From Rubinisphaera italica (lineage in GTDB: Bacteria; Planctomycetota; Planctomycetia; Planctomycetales; Planctomycetaceae): a DNA stretch of 64,000 nt. The position numbers and the translations under genes are program-made. This document shows positions 29,901-40,095 of the stretch, piece by piece. Under the pieces are notes generated by a model, which was not told the DNA's origin, did not search any database, and saw only the letters and a list, made by a program, of their open reading frames with translations. Position 1 is the first letter of the stretch; the number at the start of each line of letters is the position of its first letter. The stretch spans positions 5,524,001-5,588,000 of the forward strand of contig NZ_SJPG01000001.1 in the NCBI RefSeq assembly GCF_007859715.1, in the 5' to 3' direction.

Positions 29901-30420
29901 TCCTAAACCCATCGAGAAACCTGTCGTGAAGACTGCTTCGGCACCGAAATCGATCGACAGTGAAGTTATAGATTCCTCAACCGAAGAAGCCAGTATCAAC
30001 ATCTATCCTGATAAAAGTATAACGCCTCAAAAGTCGAAAGGTCCGATCGCAAAAATCGATCGCGATGCAGTCATGCGGGAGATTGCTTCCTTACGAGATG
30101 TCGCCAATCAGACCGCTCGTTCGGCACTCATTACCCACAAATGGAAGCATCTGAAACTTAAAGTCTATTTGAATTCCACACTGACAGGAATTGCAGCGTT
30201 AGGAACTATTTTCCTGCTTGCCGCGCCACTCTGGCATGGTGATCAATTCCTGATGTATGCAGGTGCAATGGGAGCAGTGACTATCATTTCTGGTTACAGT
30301 CTTTTGCAAAACTATGTGACCTTCAAACGCATGAAAACTCCAATCGAACGACAGAAGAACTCGGAAGCTGATTTAGAACAACAGGAGTCTGATCAGCCCT
30401 CCGAAGAACTCGAATTCTGA
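26917..30420 (+). CDS. Giant FHA-domain coiled-coil membrane protein
   Basis: The 1167-residue product begins with an FHA domain (about residues 20-110; YRIGTSKSCEICL, then SEHCRIV), a module that binds phosphothreonine. A very long coiled coil rich in Glu, Gln and Leu follows (about 225-800). An acidic, probably disordered stretch precedes two hydrophobic helices near residues 1085-1132 (TGIAALGTIFLLAAPLW and YAGAMGAVTIISGYSLL). The protein could tether a phosphorylated partner to the inner membrane across tens of nanometres; this is inference. No kinase is adjacent. A perfect terminator follows. Confidence 0.88.
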   Translation: MPMQDDMKTQDKQSVVNSLTYLLEPVRNNAVDPIELTVGEYRIGTSKSCEICLEAVGIASEHCRIVCDHGFISLQSDDVRTWLNDGLVKKARINVGDRLTIGPISFLFRTRVGQPSTEKLSEDEENQSIRLARKLPEAIQAGRIDRSAERLVNPVLNSTDEKSSLRAVEELHQSLHSAQRKFESQREALSYQPNRLPELPKTEFISMQKHSEHSAAATEVAAQPSITQSRMDNLSEREQTIEIRKEQILRLTKKMSQRRVADEAALEKARQELEARHLELNTRAHELDQWEQAIENNKRLEQREDKERITELNSTIDQLQDQAEQLGKVRRLEQEAHAIQLAKREAEQSRLAEYERRIQEADEQLRNQTQQIELESAKNQSQAELIENQSEEIESLQLENSRLQELESSANQDIQKYEQQIARQLEQMQEVNALVEELQSQQDIAELTALEGQKVKEELQQVQQQLAEESQSHQKTQEQLQDSLDHLASTEALSQQMTEELTESLKQQEELLSLNIELQASDEESQAKWTETSEELQRQLAEIDSSSERNEELTQTIQKLEHQRETLQAESDLARQKANALEEQLQEMTSQLEQKQETSEAVREEAEALKAMISEFEQSRENYQAETDELLAECENLREQYTSLHAEHLGLQEEVQDLQARLKSSEGSSELNEELEAEMQALRSDIAELERTSSDQQDLLESTSEELEHLRNKQEQYDQMRAELDQEWDKLSQERDRLLEVRQNLEHERDAFRQSRFDLDQLRQEVAEQQIDSLNSKSQDSVIDELHRNENEEVPEPESFTPSADVTSEEILPEQVEEIQSELNEVANASNEEPQLESEADKLKIDNFIGESDKEDDSESTVQEIDFAESVKNALATPSMPHGDSEDNSSDVRKRIAEMFGLIDDAAVSSDAQTKFSESIEEDDLPEEEAAEEIHLEDEDEVEESLSTEEPEGISTNTKSQETVDAIDDIEDADSVAAYMERLFARTSGKQQYENPKPIEKPVVKTASAPKSIDSEVIDSSTEEASINIYPDKSITPQKSKGPIAKIDRDAVMREIASLRDVANQTARSALITHKWKHLKLKVYLNSTLTGIAALGTIFLLAAPLWHGDQFLMYAGAMGAVTIISGYSLLQNYVTFKRMKTPIERQKNSEADLEQQESDQPSEELEF

Positions 30421-30459
30421 TTCTTTTCGTAGAACAAAATCTAACAGACAGAAACTCAT

Positions 30460-30497
30460 GCAAAAGACCTCTCGAAGGATTTCGAGAGGTCTTTTGC
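30460..30497 (+). terminator. Rho-independent terminator of the FHA gene
   Basis: A perfect 17-bp stem, gcaaaagacctctcgaa/ttcgagaggtcttttgc, with a 4-nt loop lies 40 nt after the stop. The T content is in the stem, so it may act in both directions. Confidence 0.85.
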
Positions 30498-30601
30498 ATT
30501 GCGGCAGCTTGCTCTGCATAATAGATCTGAAAGGCGGATTATCGTTAAGATCGCTTTCAAGAACTCACTAATGCAACAGTTATCAACCAGAGAGAAATGC
30601 C

Positions 30602-31639
30602 ATGAAAGCGATGATGTTATCCGAGTATAAAAAGTTGGATGTCATCGAGATGCCCAGACCTGAAGTCGGCCCCAAGGATATCCTGATCGCCGTTCAGGCC
30701 TGTGGAATCTGTGGCAGTGACATTCATGGCTACGACGGCTCAACCGGTCGCCGTATTCCACCATTGGTGATGGGACATGAAGCTTCTGGAATTGTCGAGG
30801 AAATTGGATCTCAAGTCACGCAATATGCAGTGGGAGACCGACTGACTTTCGACTCGACAGTCTCTTGTGGCGACTGTTTTTACTGCCGCCGGGGAGAAAT
30901 CAACCTTTGCGATAATCGCAAAGTCCTCGGCGTCTCCTGCGGCGAATATCGCCAGCATGGGGCGTTTGCTCAGTTCGTTCTCGTTCCGGAAAATATCTGC
31001 TATCGACTCCCGGAATCATTTCCCTTCGAACATGCCGCAATGATTGAAGCGGTCTCGATCGCGGTCCATGCGACAAACCGAACGCCTTTGTCACTGGGAG
31101 ATTCCGCTGTTGTCGTCGGTTCCGGCATGATTGGCTTACTCGTCGTTCAAGCTCTCAAAGTTGCGGGCTGCAGCACGATTATTGCCGTCGATCTTGATGA
31201 GGAAAAACTCAAACTGGCCAAAGAACTGGGAGCGACACACAGCCTTAAGGGCGATGCCGTCGATGTTCCTGCCGAAGTTCAGAAACTGACCAACGGTCGG
31301 GGTGCCAGTGTCGCCCTCGAAGTCGTCGGTGCCTCAGCGACCATTCAAACCGCGATTGATTCGGTTCGCAAAGGTGGGCATGTCACGCTCGTCGGAAATT
31401 TGAGTCCCAATGTCGAAATCCCACTACAGAAAGTCGTGTCCCGCGAGTTGACTCTCTACGGCTCCTGCGCGTCCCGCGGCGAATACCCGGAATGTATCGA
31501 CCTCATGAATAGTGGAGCCATTCAGGTCGAACCATTGATTTCTCTTAAAGCCCCTCTGGCGGACGGTCCGGAACTGTTCGAAAAACTCTACAGTGGCAAA
31601 TCTGGCCTGATGAAAGTCATCCTGCAGCCGAATCAGTAA
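30602..31639 (+). CDS. Zinc-dependent alcohol/polyol dehydrogenase (MDR family)
   Basis: This medium-chain dehydrogenase has catalytic zinc residues Cys37 (GICGSDIH) and His59-Glu60 (MGHEASG), and the four structural cysteines at 89, 92, 95 and 103. The NAD-binding motif is VVGSGMIGLLVVQ. It most resembles sorbitol, threonine and galactitol-phosphate dehydrogenases, but the exact substrate is not determinable. The ATG follows gagagaaatgcc. It stands alone between a terminator and a palindrome. Confidence 0.9.
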   Translation: MKAMMLSEYKKLDVIEMPRPEVGPKDILIAVQACGICGSDIHGYDGSTGRRIPPLVMGHEASGIVEEIGSQVTQYAVGDRLTFDSTVSCGDCFYCRRGEINLCDNRKVLGVSCGEYRQHGAFAQFVLVPENICYRLPESFPFEHAAMIEAVSIAVHATNRTPLSLGDSAVVVGSGMIGLLVVQALKVAGCSTIIAVDLDEEKLKLAKELGATHSLKGDAVDVPAEVQKLTNGRGASVALEVVGASATIQTAIDSVRKGGHVTLVGNLSPNVEIPLQKVVSRELTLYGSCASRGEYPECIDLMNSGAIQVEPLISLKAPLADGPELFEKLYSGKSGLMKVILQPNQ

Positions 31640-31690
31640 GACCGGCTCATCGGTATTATTCCCTGCTATAAAGTCAGGAGATGTAGAATT

Positions 31691-31769
31691 AATACAAGCA
31701 CGAAGCGCAAGCGAGTGAGTTAATGATACGTGTCGACTCACACACTCGCTTGCGCTTCGTGCTTGTATT
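31691..31769. repeat. Palindrome with perfect 27-bp arms
   Basis: The arms 31691-31717 and 31743-31769 are exact reverse complements built on acaagcacgaagcgcaagcg. The 25-nt loop lies between two convergent genes, so the hairpin may work as a terminator for both. One arm recurs at 18461-18481. Confidence 0.85.
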
Positions 31770-31789
31770 TTATGAAAATTAAGTTCGAT

Positions 31790-32620
31790 TCAACATTGTA
31801 TCAATTCAGCGTTGAACTCCCGCTCATACTCAACATGCATCAAGTATAACCCGTTAGCCGGCGCAGTCGGCCCGGCTTGTTTTCGATCCATCGCCTCCAG
31901 TACTCGGCGGGCTTCATCTGGTACCCAGGAGCCCATCCCAATTTTCAAAAGGGTTCCTGTAATCGTGCGGACCATATTGTAAAGAAAACCATCGGCAACA
32001 ATATCCAGGTAAACAAAGGGAGCGTTCTGGGAATCGGTGGATTGGAATTCCGCCTTAGAATTCCACATTTCCCAGTGATGAGATCTTGAAACGCGACAAT
32101 ATTTGACGGTGCGAACACTGGTCGCTTTGTTCGGATAATTTGATTCAAAAGACCGAAAATCATGTTTGCCGACCAAATACTGCGCGGCTTCGTTCATAAT
32201 GTCTGCATTTAGATCTTCGGCAATGCGTGTCACATAATGTCGCAAGTGTGGACGTGCGATCCGACTGTTAAAAATCAGATAGCGATAATGCTTCCACTTG
32301 GCGTGATGTCCTGCATGAAAGTCGTAAGGAACTTCAGTCACATCCCGGATCGCAATTTCTTCCGGCAGCTTGGACTGAATCGCTGGTCGCATCCGTTCAC
32401 AGGGGATTTTCGATGGCGTCCGAAAACTGGCCACCTGACCCAGTGCATGCACTCCCGTATCCGTTCGCCCTGCTCCTGCCAGCCGAGAATGTTCCTGAGT
32501 GATCGCCAGAATCGCTTCTTCGATATGCTGCTGAACGGTCGGGCGATCGGGTTGAACCTGCCAGCCATAAAACGGTTGACCATCATAGGCGATCAGCAGC
32601 TTCAAATTACGAACGCTCAT
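31790..32620 (-). CDS. truA: tRNA pseudouridine synthase A
   Basis: TruA converts U38-U40 of tRNA anticodon arms to pseudouridine. [15 protein letters not shown] contains the catalytic Asp54. The protein has 276 residues with ATG 32620 as start; a longer frame from 32683 would run far into argH and lacks support. The truA start overlaps the argH stop by 14 nt, indicating translational coupling. Confidence 0.95.
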   Translation of the reverse strand: MSVRNLKLLIAYDGQPFYGWQVQPDRPTVQQHIEEAILAITQEHSRLAGAGRTDTGVHALGQVASFRTPSKIPCERMRPAIQSKLPEEIAIRDVTEVPYDFHAGHHAKWKHYRYLIFNSRIARPHLRHYVTRIAEDLNADIMNEAAQYLVGKHDFRSFESNYPNKATSVRTVKYCRVSRSHHWEMWNSKAEFQSTDSQNAPFVYLDIVADGFLYNMVRTITGTLLKIGMGSWVPDEARRVLEAMDRKQAGPTAPANGLYLMHVEYEREFNAELIQC

Positions 32621-33992
32621 CAATCCGCTTTTTCCAAATGGCGACCTGCTCAGCCACTCTTCCGGGGCCACCGGATCCTTCACTCACAAAGGCTTTGATG
32701 GCATTGCGAACGCCAAGAATCTCGTAAACATCCTCTTCAATACTGGAGCAGGCGGCCTGAAACTTTTCCAGGGACAACTCGGCCAGCCGTACGTTTTCCT
32801 TTTCGCACAAGGAGACCAGTGAACCGACAGTTTCGTGGCCAGTTCGCATTGGGACTCCTTTTTTGATGAGGTATTCCATCAAAGTCGTTGCATCCAGAAA
32901 ACCTTCTTCCAGACGGGAATTGATGCGATCGACATTCAATTCAGCCGATTCCACAATTGCGGCGGCCAGTTCCAGACAGGCGGTGACGGTATCATTAGCA
33001 TCGAAGACTGGAATTTTGTCTTCCTGCAAATCGCGGTTATAGGCCAGAGGCAGGCTTTTTGTCAGAGTCAACAGGTGTTGATTTGCCGCAATCACACGAG
33101 CCGATTTCCCACGAATAAGTTCCAGCACATCCGGATTCCGTTTTTGCGGCATGATCGACGAGCCGGTTGTGAACGCATCGGGAATAGAGATGAAGTTGAA
33201 TTCGGTTGTGAACCACAAAATCCACTCTTCTGCCCAACTGCTTAAATGCACGGCTATGATCGCCAGGTCGGAGACGAACTCCATCAGAAAATCCCGGTCA
33301 CTTGAAATGTCGAGACTATTGGCAGAAACCGCTTCAAATCCAAGCAGTTCCGCAGTCCGTTGACGATTGATCGGCAAGGATGTTCCGGCCAAGGCAGCTG
33401 CTCCAAGAGGACAACTGTTCGTGCGACGTCGGCAATCGACAAGCCGCTGGCGGTCACGCTCAAACTTTTCACACCAGGCCAGCCAGTAATGATTGGCCAT
33501 CACGGGCTGTGCACGTTGCAGATGCGTAAAAGCAGGCAACACTACTTCGGCATCCCGTTCACAGCGATCCACAAAGGCTTCCTGTAAATCTTCAAGCAGG
33601 TCGATCAATTGGTCAATCGAGTGCCGAAGAAAGAGTTTGACATCCGTCGAAACCTGATCGTTGCGACTGCGTCCCGTGTGCAGCTTGCGACCAGTGTCTC
33701 CCGTGCGGTTCGTCAACTCCCGCTCGATATGCATGTGAATATCTTCGAGTTCAATGCGATATTCAAACTGACCAGCCGCGATTTCCTGACCGATCTCATC
33801 AAGCGTAGTGCAGATCGTCTCCCGTTCGTCTGCAGTGATCAGGCCGACTTCCGAAAGCATTGTTGCATGAGCTTTTGAGCCCTGAATATCAAAAGGGGCC
33901 AGCCTGGCATCGAAACTGATTGACTCGGTGAACCGCTCCACACGCTGATCCGTCGCCTGTGAAAACCGTCCACCCCAAGCTTTTTCTGCCAC
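32607..33992 (-). CDS. argH: Argininosuccinate lyase
   Basis: ArgH cleaves argininosuccinate to arginine and fumarate. [10 protein letters not shown] opens the protein, [12 protein letters not shown] is the conserved first signature, and [13 protein letters not shown] is the fumarase/ASL superfamily signature with the catalytic serine. The 461-residue length is normal. It is the upstream gene of the argH-truA pair. No other arginine gene is in the window. Confidence 0.97.
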   Translation of the reverse strand: MAEKAWGGRFSQATDQRVERFTESISFDARLAPFDIQGSKAHATMLSEVGLITADERETICTTLDEIGQEIAAGQFEYRIELEDIHMHIERELTNRTGDTGRKLHTGRSRNDQVSTDVKLFLRHSIDQLIDLLEDLQEAFVDRCERDAEVVLPAFTHLQRAQPVMANHYWLAWCEKFERDRQRLVDCRRRTNSCPLGAAALAGTSLPINRQRTAELLGFEAVSANSLDISSDRDFLMEFVSDLAIIAVHLSSWAEEWILWFTTEFNFISIPDAFTTGSSIMPQKRNPDVLELIRGKSARVIAANQHLLTLTKSLPLAYNRDLQEDKIPVFDANDTVTACLELAAAIVESAELNVDRINSRLEEGFLDATTLMEYLIKKGVPMRTGHETVGSLVSLCEKENVRLAELSLEKFQAACSSIEEDVYEILGVRNAIKAFVSEGSGGPGRVAEQVAIWKKRIDERS

Positions 33993-34058
33993 AACGCTGT
34001 CCTTTTAAGATGTTATGATGCTGTCGTACTAAAAATAATAAGATCTTCGACATTGGGT

Positions 34059-34133
34059 GGCACGTCCCTGAGCAACGCGAAGGGCGTGGGGTACGGTATT
34101 CATCACGCCCCTCTCTTCGGTCTGGAACGTGCC
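34059..34133. repeat. Imperfect palindrome (ggcacgtccc...ggacgtgcc family)
   Basis: The two 30-nt arms (34059-34088 and 34104-34133) are inverted copies of each other. The right arm matches 13161-13190 at about 26 of 30 positions. It lies between argH and a small gene. Confidence 0.65.
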
Positions 34134-34146
34134 ATTCATTAATGCC

Positions 34147-34278
34147 TTAGATTTGAAAATCATTCAGTGGGGCTTCCCGTCGTTCCCCTTTGTCGAATCG
34201 ATCAAAAGTCCAATTGACGATCACGCCCCACAATATGGGAATCGTCAGGCAGGCCAGGATGTAAAGGAACTGTTGCAT
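34147..34278 (-). CDS. 43-residue single-helix membrane protein
   Basis: An ATG-started frame on the minus strand encodes a hydrophobic helix (QQFLYILACLTIPILWGVIV) followed by NWTFDRFDKGERREAPLNDF, a positive-to-mixed tail. The helix contains IPILWG, and an Arg/Lys-rich stretch follows on the likely cytoplasmic side. The codon pattern and the clean topology argue for a real gene, though no strong SD is present. Function is unknown. Confidence 0.6.
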   Translation of the reverse strand: MQQFLYILACLTIPILWGVIVNWTFDRFDKGERREAPLNDFQI

Positions 34279-34398
34279 GAGTGGTTCGCTTTGTTTAATT
34301 CCAGCTGCTGTATTTCAATTCAAGAGGGTGGCACTGGCTAAGCTTGTGCACACATCTCGAAAAGTCATTGGAGTAATACACGAGTGAGAATCTTAACG

Positions 34399-34809
34399 TT
34401 ATTGCGGATCAGAGGCCAATTCGACGACGTGACCATCGGGATCGGCCAGGAAAATCTGCACGGCTCCATCGGGACGGAATTTCGGTGGCGATACCACTTC
34501 GTAATCAATGCCACTTTGTTCGAGAGCTTCCCAGGCAGAGTTCGCATCGGGAACCCGAAATGCAAAATGGTGTGTACGAGTCGAACGAGTTTGCCCAGGT
34601 GAAAGCGTGCCTGCTTTCCCTGATTGATCGTGTTCGAGAATTAAGTGGATCAATGTATTGCCCGCTCGGAACCATGACCCCTGAAAACTGAAGTTCGGCC
34701 GCGGCACAACTTCCATACCCAGCAGGTCCACATAAAACTTGCGGCTTACTTCCAGATCGCTCACCACGAGCGTGAGATGATCGATTGCTTCGACTTGAAT
34801 AACGGACAT
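34399..34809 (-). CDS. VOC-family (glyoxalase/dioxygenase fold) protein
   Basis: The 136 residues show the paired beta-alpha-beta-beta-beta modules of the VOC fold. IDHLTLVVSDLEVSRKFYVDLLGM starts the first, split here only for description, and THHFAFRV starts the second. The motif FLADPDGHVVEL near the end supplies the usual Glu metal ligand, and His in DHLTLV and HHFAF complete a plausible metal site. The reaction is unknown. ATG 34809 is chosen since the residues before it do not fit the family. Confidence 0.85.
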   Translation of the reverse strand: MSVIQVEAIDHLTLVVSDLEVSRKFYVDLLGMEVVPRPNFSFQGSWFRAGNTLIHLILEHDQSGKAGTLSPGQTRSTRTHHFAFRVPDANSAWEALEQSGIDYEVVSPPKFRPDGAVQIFLADPDGHVVELASDPQ

Positions 34810-34904
34810 AGAGAATCTCACTGAAAGTGCTGAAGCGGATTTCGTTAGCCAAGCGTAACCCAACAAGTCGATTGTAACGAATTATGCAGAATCCATCTTA
34901 TCCC

Positions 34905-35045
34905 GAAGCGTCAGCGAGGGGACGGCATACGAATAACCGTTGGGGAAAATCCGATCGTTAAAGACTTTTATAATAAGCCAAAACGAAAATCATTTAAGAG
35001 TTTGCCCGAAATATTATTTTCACGCCGTCCCCTCGCTGACGCTTC
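34905..35045. repeat. Palindrome with 22-bp perfect arms (gaagcgtcagcgagggga family)
   Basis: The arms 34905-34926 and 35024-35045 are exact inverted copies, separated by about 97 nt. The same arm occurs singly at 52366-52387 and 61902-61923. The intervening DNA shows no gene. Confidence 0.8.
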
Positions 35046-35106
35046 AGGTTAAGAAAATTCAACTCGTTCCCAGAGGATCCTCGGGAACGAGTGAAATCTC
35101 TTAGAG

Positions 35107-36105
35107 TTACGGTTTTTCAAAAGCGGCATCAAAGGCAACGCTTGACGGTGCAAAGTCGACGTTCTTGACGAACTGACACGCTTCTCGGGCACCGTGATCG
35201 CGATCCATTCCGGAGTCTTCCCACTCAATAGAGAGAGGACCCTGATAGTTGATCGAATTCAATGCTCGGATGATTTCTTCAAACCGCACACCGCCACGTC
35301 CGACACTGCGGAAATCCCAGCCGCGACGAGGATCGCCGAAGCGGAGGTGGCTGGAAAGAATGCCGGTGCGTCCATTTAAAGTGACGGAAGCATCTTTCAT
35401 GTGAGCGTGATAAATCCGTTCGGGGAAATATCGAATGAATTCGACGGGATCAATTCCCTGCCAGATTAAGTGGCTGGGGTCGAAATTAAATCCGAACTCT
35501 TCACGATTGTCGAGAACCTGTAAGGCTTTCTCGGCTGAGTAAATGTCGAAAGCGATTTCGCCGGGGTGCACTTCCAAGGCGAACTTGATGCCGCATTCCT
35601 GGAAGACATCCAGAATCGGATTCCAGCTGTCGGCGAAGTTCTTATAGCCTTCGTCATACATTTCCTGCGGGATCGGCGGGAAATCGTAAACGACAGGCCA
35701 GATGCGGGAACCAGTGAAGCCGTTGACGACTTCGACACCAATCTTCTGTGCGGCTCGGGCGGTGTTCTTCATTTCCTCGATCGCACGCTGATTTACAGCA
35801 TCAGAATCGCCATCGCCGTAAATGTAGTCCGGCAGAATCGCTTTGTGTCGGGCATCAATACGATCACAAACTGCCTGACCGACCAGATGGGCAGAAATCG
35901 CATACAGTTTCAAATCGTGTCGCTCGAGTAGGTCCCGTTTTTTTGCACAGTAGGAATCATCGGAGAGAGCTTTGTCGACTTCAAAATGATCCCCCCAGCA
36001 GGCCAGTTCCAAGCCATCAAAGCCGAATTCAACGGCTTTTTTGCACAATACTTCGATGGGTAGATCGGCCCATTGTCCGGTGAACAATGTCACAGGGCGT
36101 GCCAT
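35107..36105 (-). CDS. Sugar phosphate isomerase/epimerase-like TIM-barrel protein
   Basis: The 332 residues form an AP-endonuclease-2/xylose-isomerase-type barrel. [27 protein letters not shown] and [13 protein letters not shown] are successive strand ends with the usual Glu, His and Asp metal ligands, and [10 protein letters not shown] supplies the last Glu. ATG 36105 follows AAAGGA at 8 nt. Planctomycetes carry many such enzymes, often beside Gfo/Idh/MocA genes; none is adjacent here. The substrate is unknown. Confidence 0.88.
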   Translation of the reverse strand: MARPVTLFTGQWADLPIEVLCKKAVEFGFDGLELACWGDHFEVDKALSDDSYCAKKRDLLERHDLKLYAISAHLVGQAVCDRIDARHKAILPDYIYGDGDSDAVNQRAIEEMKNTARAAQKIGVEVVNGFTGSRIWPVVYDFPPIPQEMYDEGYKNFADSWNPILDVFQECGIKFALEVHPGEIAFDIYSAEKALQVLDNREEFGFNFDPSHLIWQGIDPVEFIRYFPERIYHAHMKDASVTLNGRTGILSSHLRFGDPRRGWDFRSVGRGGVRFEEIIRALNSINYQGPLSIEWEDSGMDRDHGAREACQFVKNVDFAPSSVAFDAAFEKP

Positions 36106-36212
36106 GATGTGTCCTTTCGCGGGATGTCTCAATTCATAGGTGAATGCGTAAAAAAATCTCCGATCCACGAACGTTGATCGGAGACTCTATTGTCAAAATT
36201 TCGAGCAGAAAA

Positions 36213-37523
<1,311 letters not shown>

Positions 37524-37674
37524 AAAAATGGGTGCTCCTGAATTCCCTGACAGGTCAAGAAGTTCCGTCAGTCCACATTTCAGTAGACTGGCAGAAAACA
37601 TCAATCGACAGACTGTTCCGGTGAACAATAGCTGGTTTCAGCTAAGCCATGCACCAGAGGTCTGGAATTAGTTT

Positions 37675-37953
37675 TTATTCGTCAACAACGTATGGCAATA
37701 GTCCCATGAAACGGGCTCGCAGCACGGCACTGCGGACAGCTCGCTGGTAAATCGCTGAGGTACCTGTGCGTCGACGGGGAAGAATTTTGCCTTCTTTGTC
37801 GATCAATTGTTTGAGTGTTTTGACGTCTTTGTAGTCCACATAGACAGGACGTGGGATGACGCCACCCGGGCAGAATCGACAATTCAATTTCCGCTTCTGG
37901 CGGAGTTTTTTCTTACGGAGTTTGCGGATATCCGACTTTGTCAGCGTTGCCAT
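37675..37953 (-). CDS. rpsR: 30S ribosomal protein S18
   Basis: The 92-residue protein shows the S18 core: [38 protein letters not shown] and [13 protein letters not shown]18 sits on the small-subunit platform near S6. Here it does not lie in the usual rpsF-ssb-rpsR-rplI group. The gene that follows on the same strand encodes the alpha-CTD/TPR protein. Confidence 0.97.
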   Translation of the reverse strand: MATLTKSDIRKLRKKKLRQKRKLNCRFCPGGVIPRPVYVDYKDVKTLKQLIDKEGKILPRRRTGTSAIYQRAVRSAVLRARFMGLLPYVVDE

Positions 37954-38178
37954 CGAGTTTCAGCTTCCTTGAACAAATATCAATCGGAACAATGACTCAA
38001 GTGGAAATTTCACCTCCGATTGGGCCGATGAAATGACGTGGGAAGAGCATCTGCAAACATTACGCAGAAACCAGTCACTTGAGAGCAAGCCACAAAGTAT
38101 TGCAAATCAAGCCTCAGGATTCAAGTTCGACTCACAAAAGACATTAAAAAGGCAAAGCAGCCAACCCGAGATATTAAC

Positions 38179-39981
38179 TCAAGCTCGGGATTCCAAATCT
38201 TCCCAGATCGCAAAACTGGTCGTGAGTTCCTCTTCAATTTTTCGGAGGCGATCCGTCACATTTGTGATTTCCGAGGCTGGTTTTTGATAGAACTCCGCCT
38301 GTGCCATCGTTTTATGGATTTCAGCCTGTTCCGATTCCAGCTTTTCCAGCTTGGCTGGCAGGCTCTCCAACTCCTTTTGTTCCTTGAAAGTGAGCTTCTT
38401 TTTTGTGCTCGTGGCGATGTTATGAGGGTTGGATTTTCCCTTCTCTTTGGACTTTGACGGATTTCGCTTGGCTTGCCGGTCTGCTTCATTCCTCGCATAA
38501 TCGTCGTAGCCACCGTCGTATTCTTTGATGTACCCATCAGGCTCAAATGCCAGAATTCCCGTTGTCACATTGTTGAGAAACGCACGATCGTGGCTGACCA
38601 TCAGCATACTGCCCGCATAATCCATCAATAATTCTTCGAGCAGTTCGAGCGTTTCCGCATCCAGATCGTTTGTCGGTTCGTCGAGAATCAGCACATTGGA
38701 AGGTTTGGTGAACATTCGAGCCAGCAGCATTCGGTTCCGTTCTCCTCCGGAAAGATATCGCGCAGGTCTGCGAGCCCGTTCCGGAGTGAACAGGAAATCC
38801 TGTAAATAGCCGTAGATATGACGTTCGACGCCATTGATCGTTAGTCGATCCTGTCCATCTCCAACATTTTCGATAACCGTTTTCTCTTCATCGATCTGTT
38901 CACGCAATTGATCGAAATAGAGGACTTCGAGTTTGGTGCCGTGACGGATGGAACCGGAATCGGGTTCGAGTTGGCCGAGCAGTAGTTTGAGGAGCGTGGT
39001 TTTGCCGGCTCCGTTCGGTCCGACGATTCCCAGCTTGTCGCCTCGCATGATCATCGTGGAGAAATCCTGCACGATGGGTCGGGAATTATAAGCAAATGAA
39101 ACATCTTTGGTTTCTATCACAAGAAACCCGGATCGTTCGGCTTCCGAGGCTTGCATGCGGACATTGCCCAGTTTTTTGCGTCGTTGCGAGCGTTCTTCCC
39201 GCAATTTTTTCAGCGCCCTCACACGGCCTTCATTGCGAGTTCGACGAGCTTTGATCCCTTGGCGAATCCATTTTTCTTCTTCTGCTAACTTCTTGTCGAA
39301 CAGTTCCTGCTGACGCTCTTCGGCTTCCAGAAAAGCAGCTTTTCGAGTCAGAAAGGTTTGATAATCGCAGGTCCAGTCGAACAGCCGACCGCGTTCGACT
39401 TCAATAATTCGTGTCGCCAACGCCTGCAGAAACATTCGATCGTGCGTCACGAACAATAACGTGCCTTGAAAACCCTTGAGGAAATTTTCGAGCCAGCGGA
39501 TCGATTCGATATCCAGATGGTTCGTCGGTTCATCGAGTAGCAGGACATCCGGCTGATTCACAAGTGCCTGAGCCAGCAGGACTCGCCGTTTCATTCCCGA
39601 CGAGAGCGTGGAAAAATCAGCCTCGGGATCCAAGTTCATCTTCATCAGGATTTTTTCAACCTGATGATCCGATTCCCAGGAATGCACTTCGACTTCGTCG
39701 GTTTGCACAAAGGCCCGAGAAACGATTTCGAAAATCGTCCCAGCCATTCCTTCGGGTACTTCCTGCAGCAGTCGAGTGACGCGTACGCCGTCTTCAACAC
39801 GCAGGATTCCATCATCCGGCTCCAATTCGCCGGCAACCAGCTTCATCAAAGTCGATTTCCCGGCTCCGTTTCGCCCGAGAAGGCCAATTCGTTCGCCAGC
39901 TCCAATTTCAAAACTGATCTCATTGAGTAGCGGAGGTTGATCAAAAGTGAAGCTGAGATCCGTAAGACTGACGAGAGACAT
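38179..39981 (-). CDS. uup: ABC-F ATPase of the Uup type
   Basis: Two ABC cassettes are present. The first has GRNGAGKST, the signature LSSGMKRR and LLLDEPTNHLD. The second has GPNGAGKTT, LSGGERNRM and LILDEPTNDLD. The linker IRQGIKARRTRNEGRVRAL and the C-terminal coiled coil (about residues 520-595) are typical of Uup. ABC-F proteins act on the ribosome. Uup is linked to branch migration and transposon excision in E. coli. The 600-residue length is close to the family norm. Confidence 0.92.
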   Translation of the reverse strand: MSLVSLTDLSFTFDQPPLLNEISFEIGAGERIGLLGRNGAGKSTLMKLVAGELEPDDGILRVEDGVRVTRLLQEVPEGMAGTIFEIVSRAFVQTDEVEVHSWESDHQVEKILMKMNLDPEADFSTLSSGMKRRVLLAQALVNQPDVLLLDEPTNHLDIESIRWLENFLKGFQGTLLFVTHDRMFLQALATRIIEVERGRLFDWTCDYQTFLTRKAAFLEAEERQQELFDKKLAEEEKWIRQGIKARRTRNEGRVRALKKLREERSQRRKKLGNVRMQASEAERSGFLVIETKDVSFAYNSRPIVQDFSTMIMRGDKLGIVGPNGAGKTTLLKLLLGQLEPDSGSIRHGTKLEVLYFDQLREQIDEEKTVIENVGDGQDRLTINGVERHIYGYLQDFLFTPERARRPARYLSGGERNRMLLARMFTKPSNVLILDEPTNDLDAETLELLEELLMDYAGSMLMVSHDRAFLNNVTTGILAFEPDGYIKEYDGGYDDYARNEADRQAKRNPSKSKEKGKSNPHNIATSTKKKLTFKEQKELESLPAKLEKLESEQAEIHKTMAQAEFYQKPASEITNVTDRLRKIEEELTTSFAIWEDLESRA

Positions 39982-40095
39982 TGAATAAAGGCTTTGAAAA
40001 ATTTCGGAAGGACAATTGGCAAGGGAAGTATGTGCCCGTAATCCAGTTGAAATTAATCAAATCTAGAATCGGTAAATGGTCACACAAATGTCAGT

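Noticed and set aside
38160..38190. Hairpin cccgag/ctcggg at the end of uup as a terminator
   Set aside because: The stem is only 6 bp with a long loop, overlaps the stop codon and lacks a proper T run.
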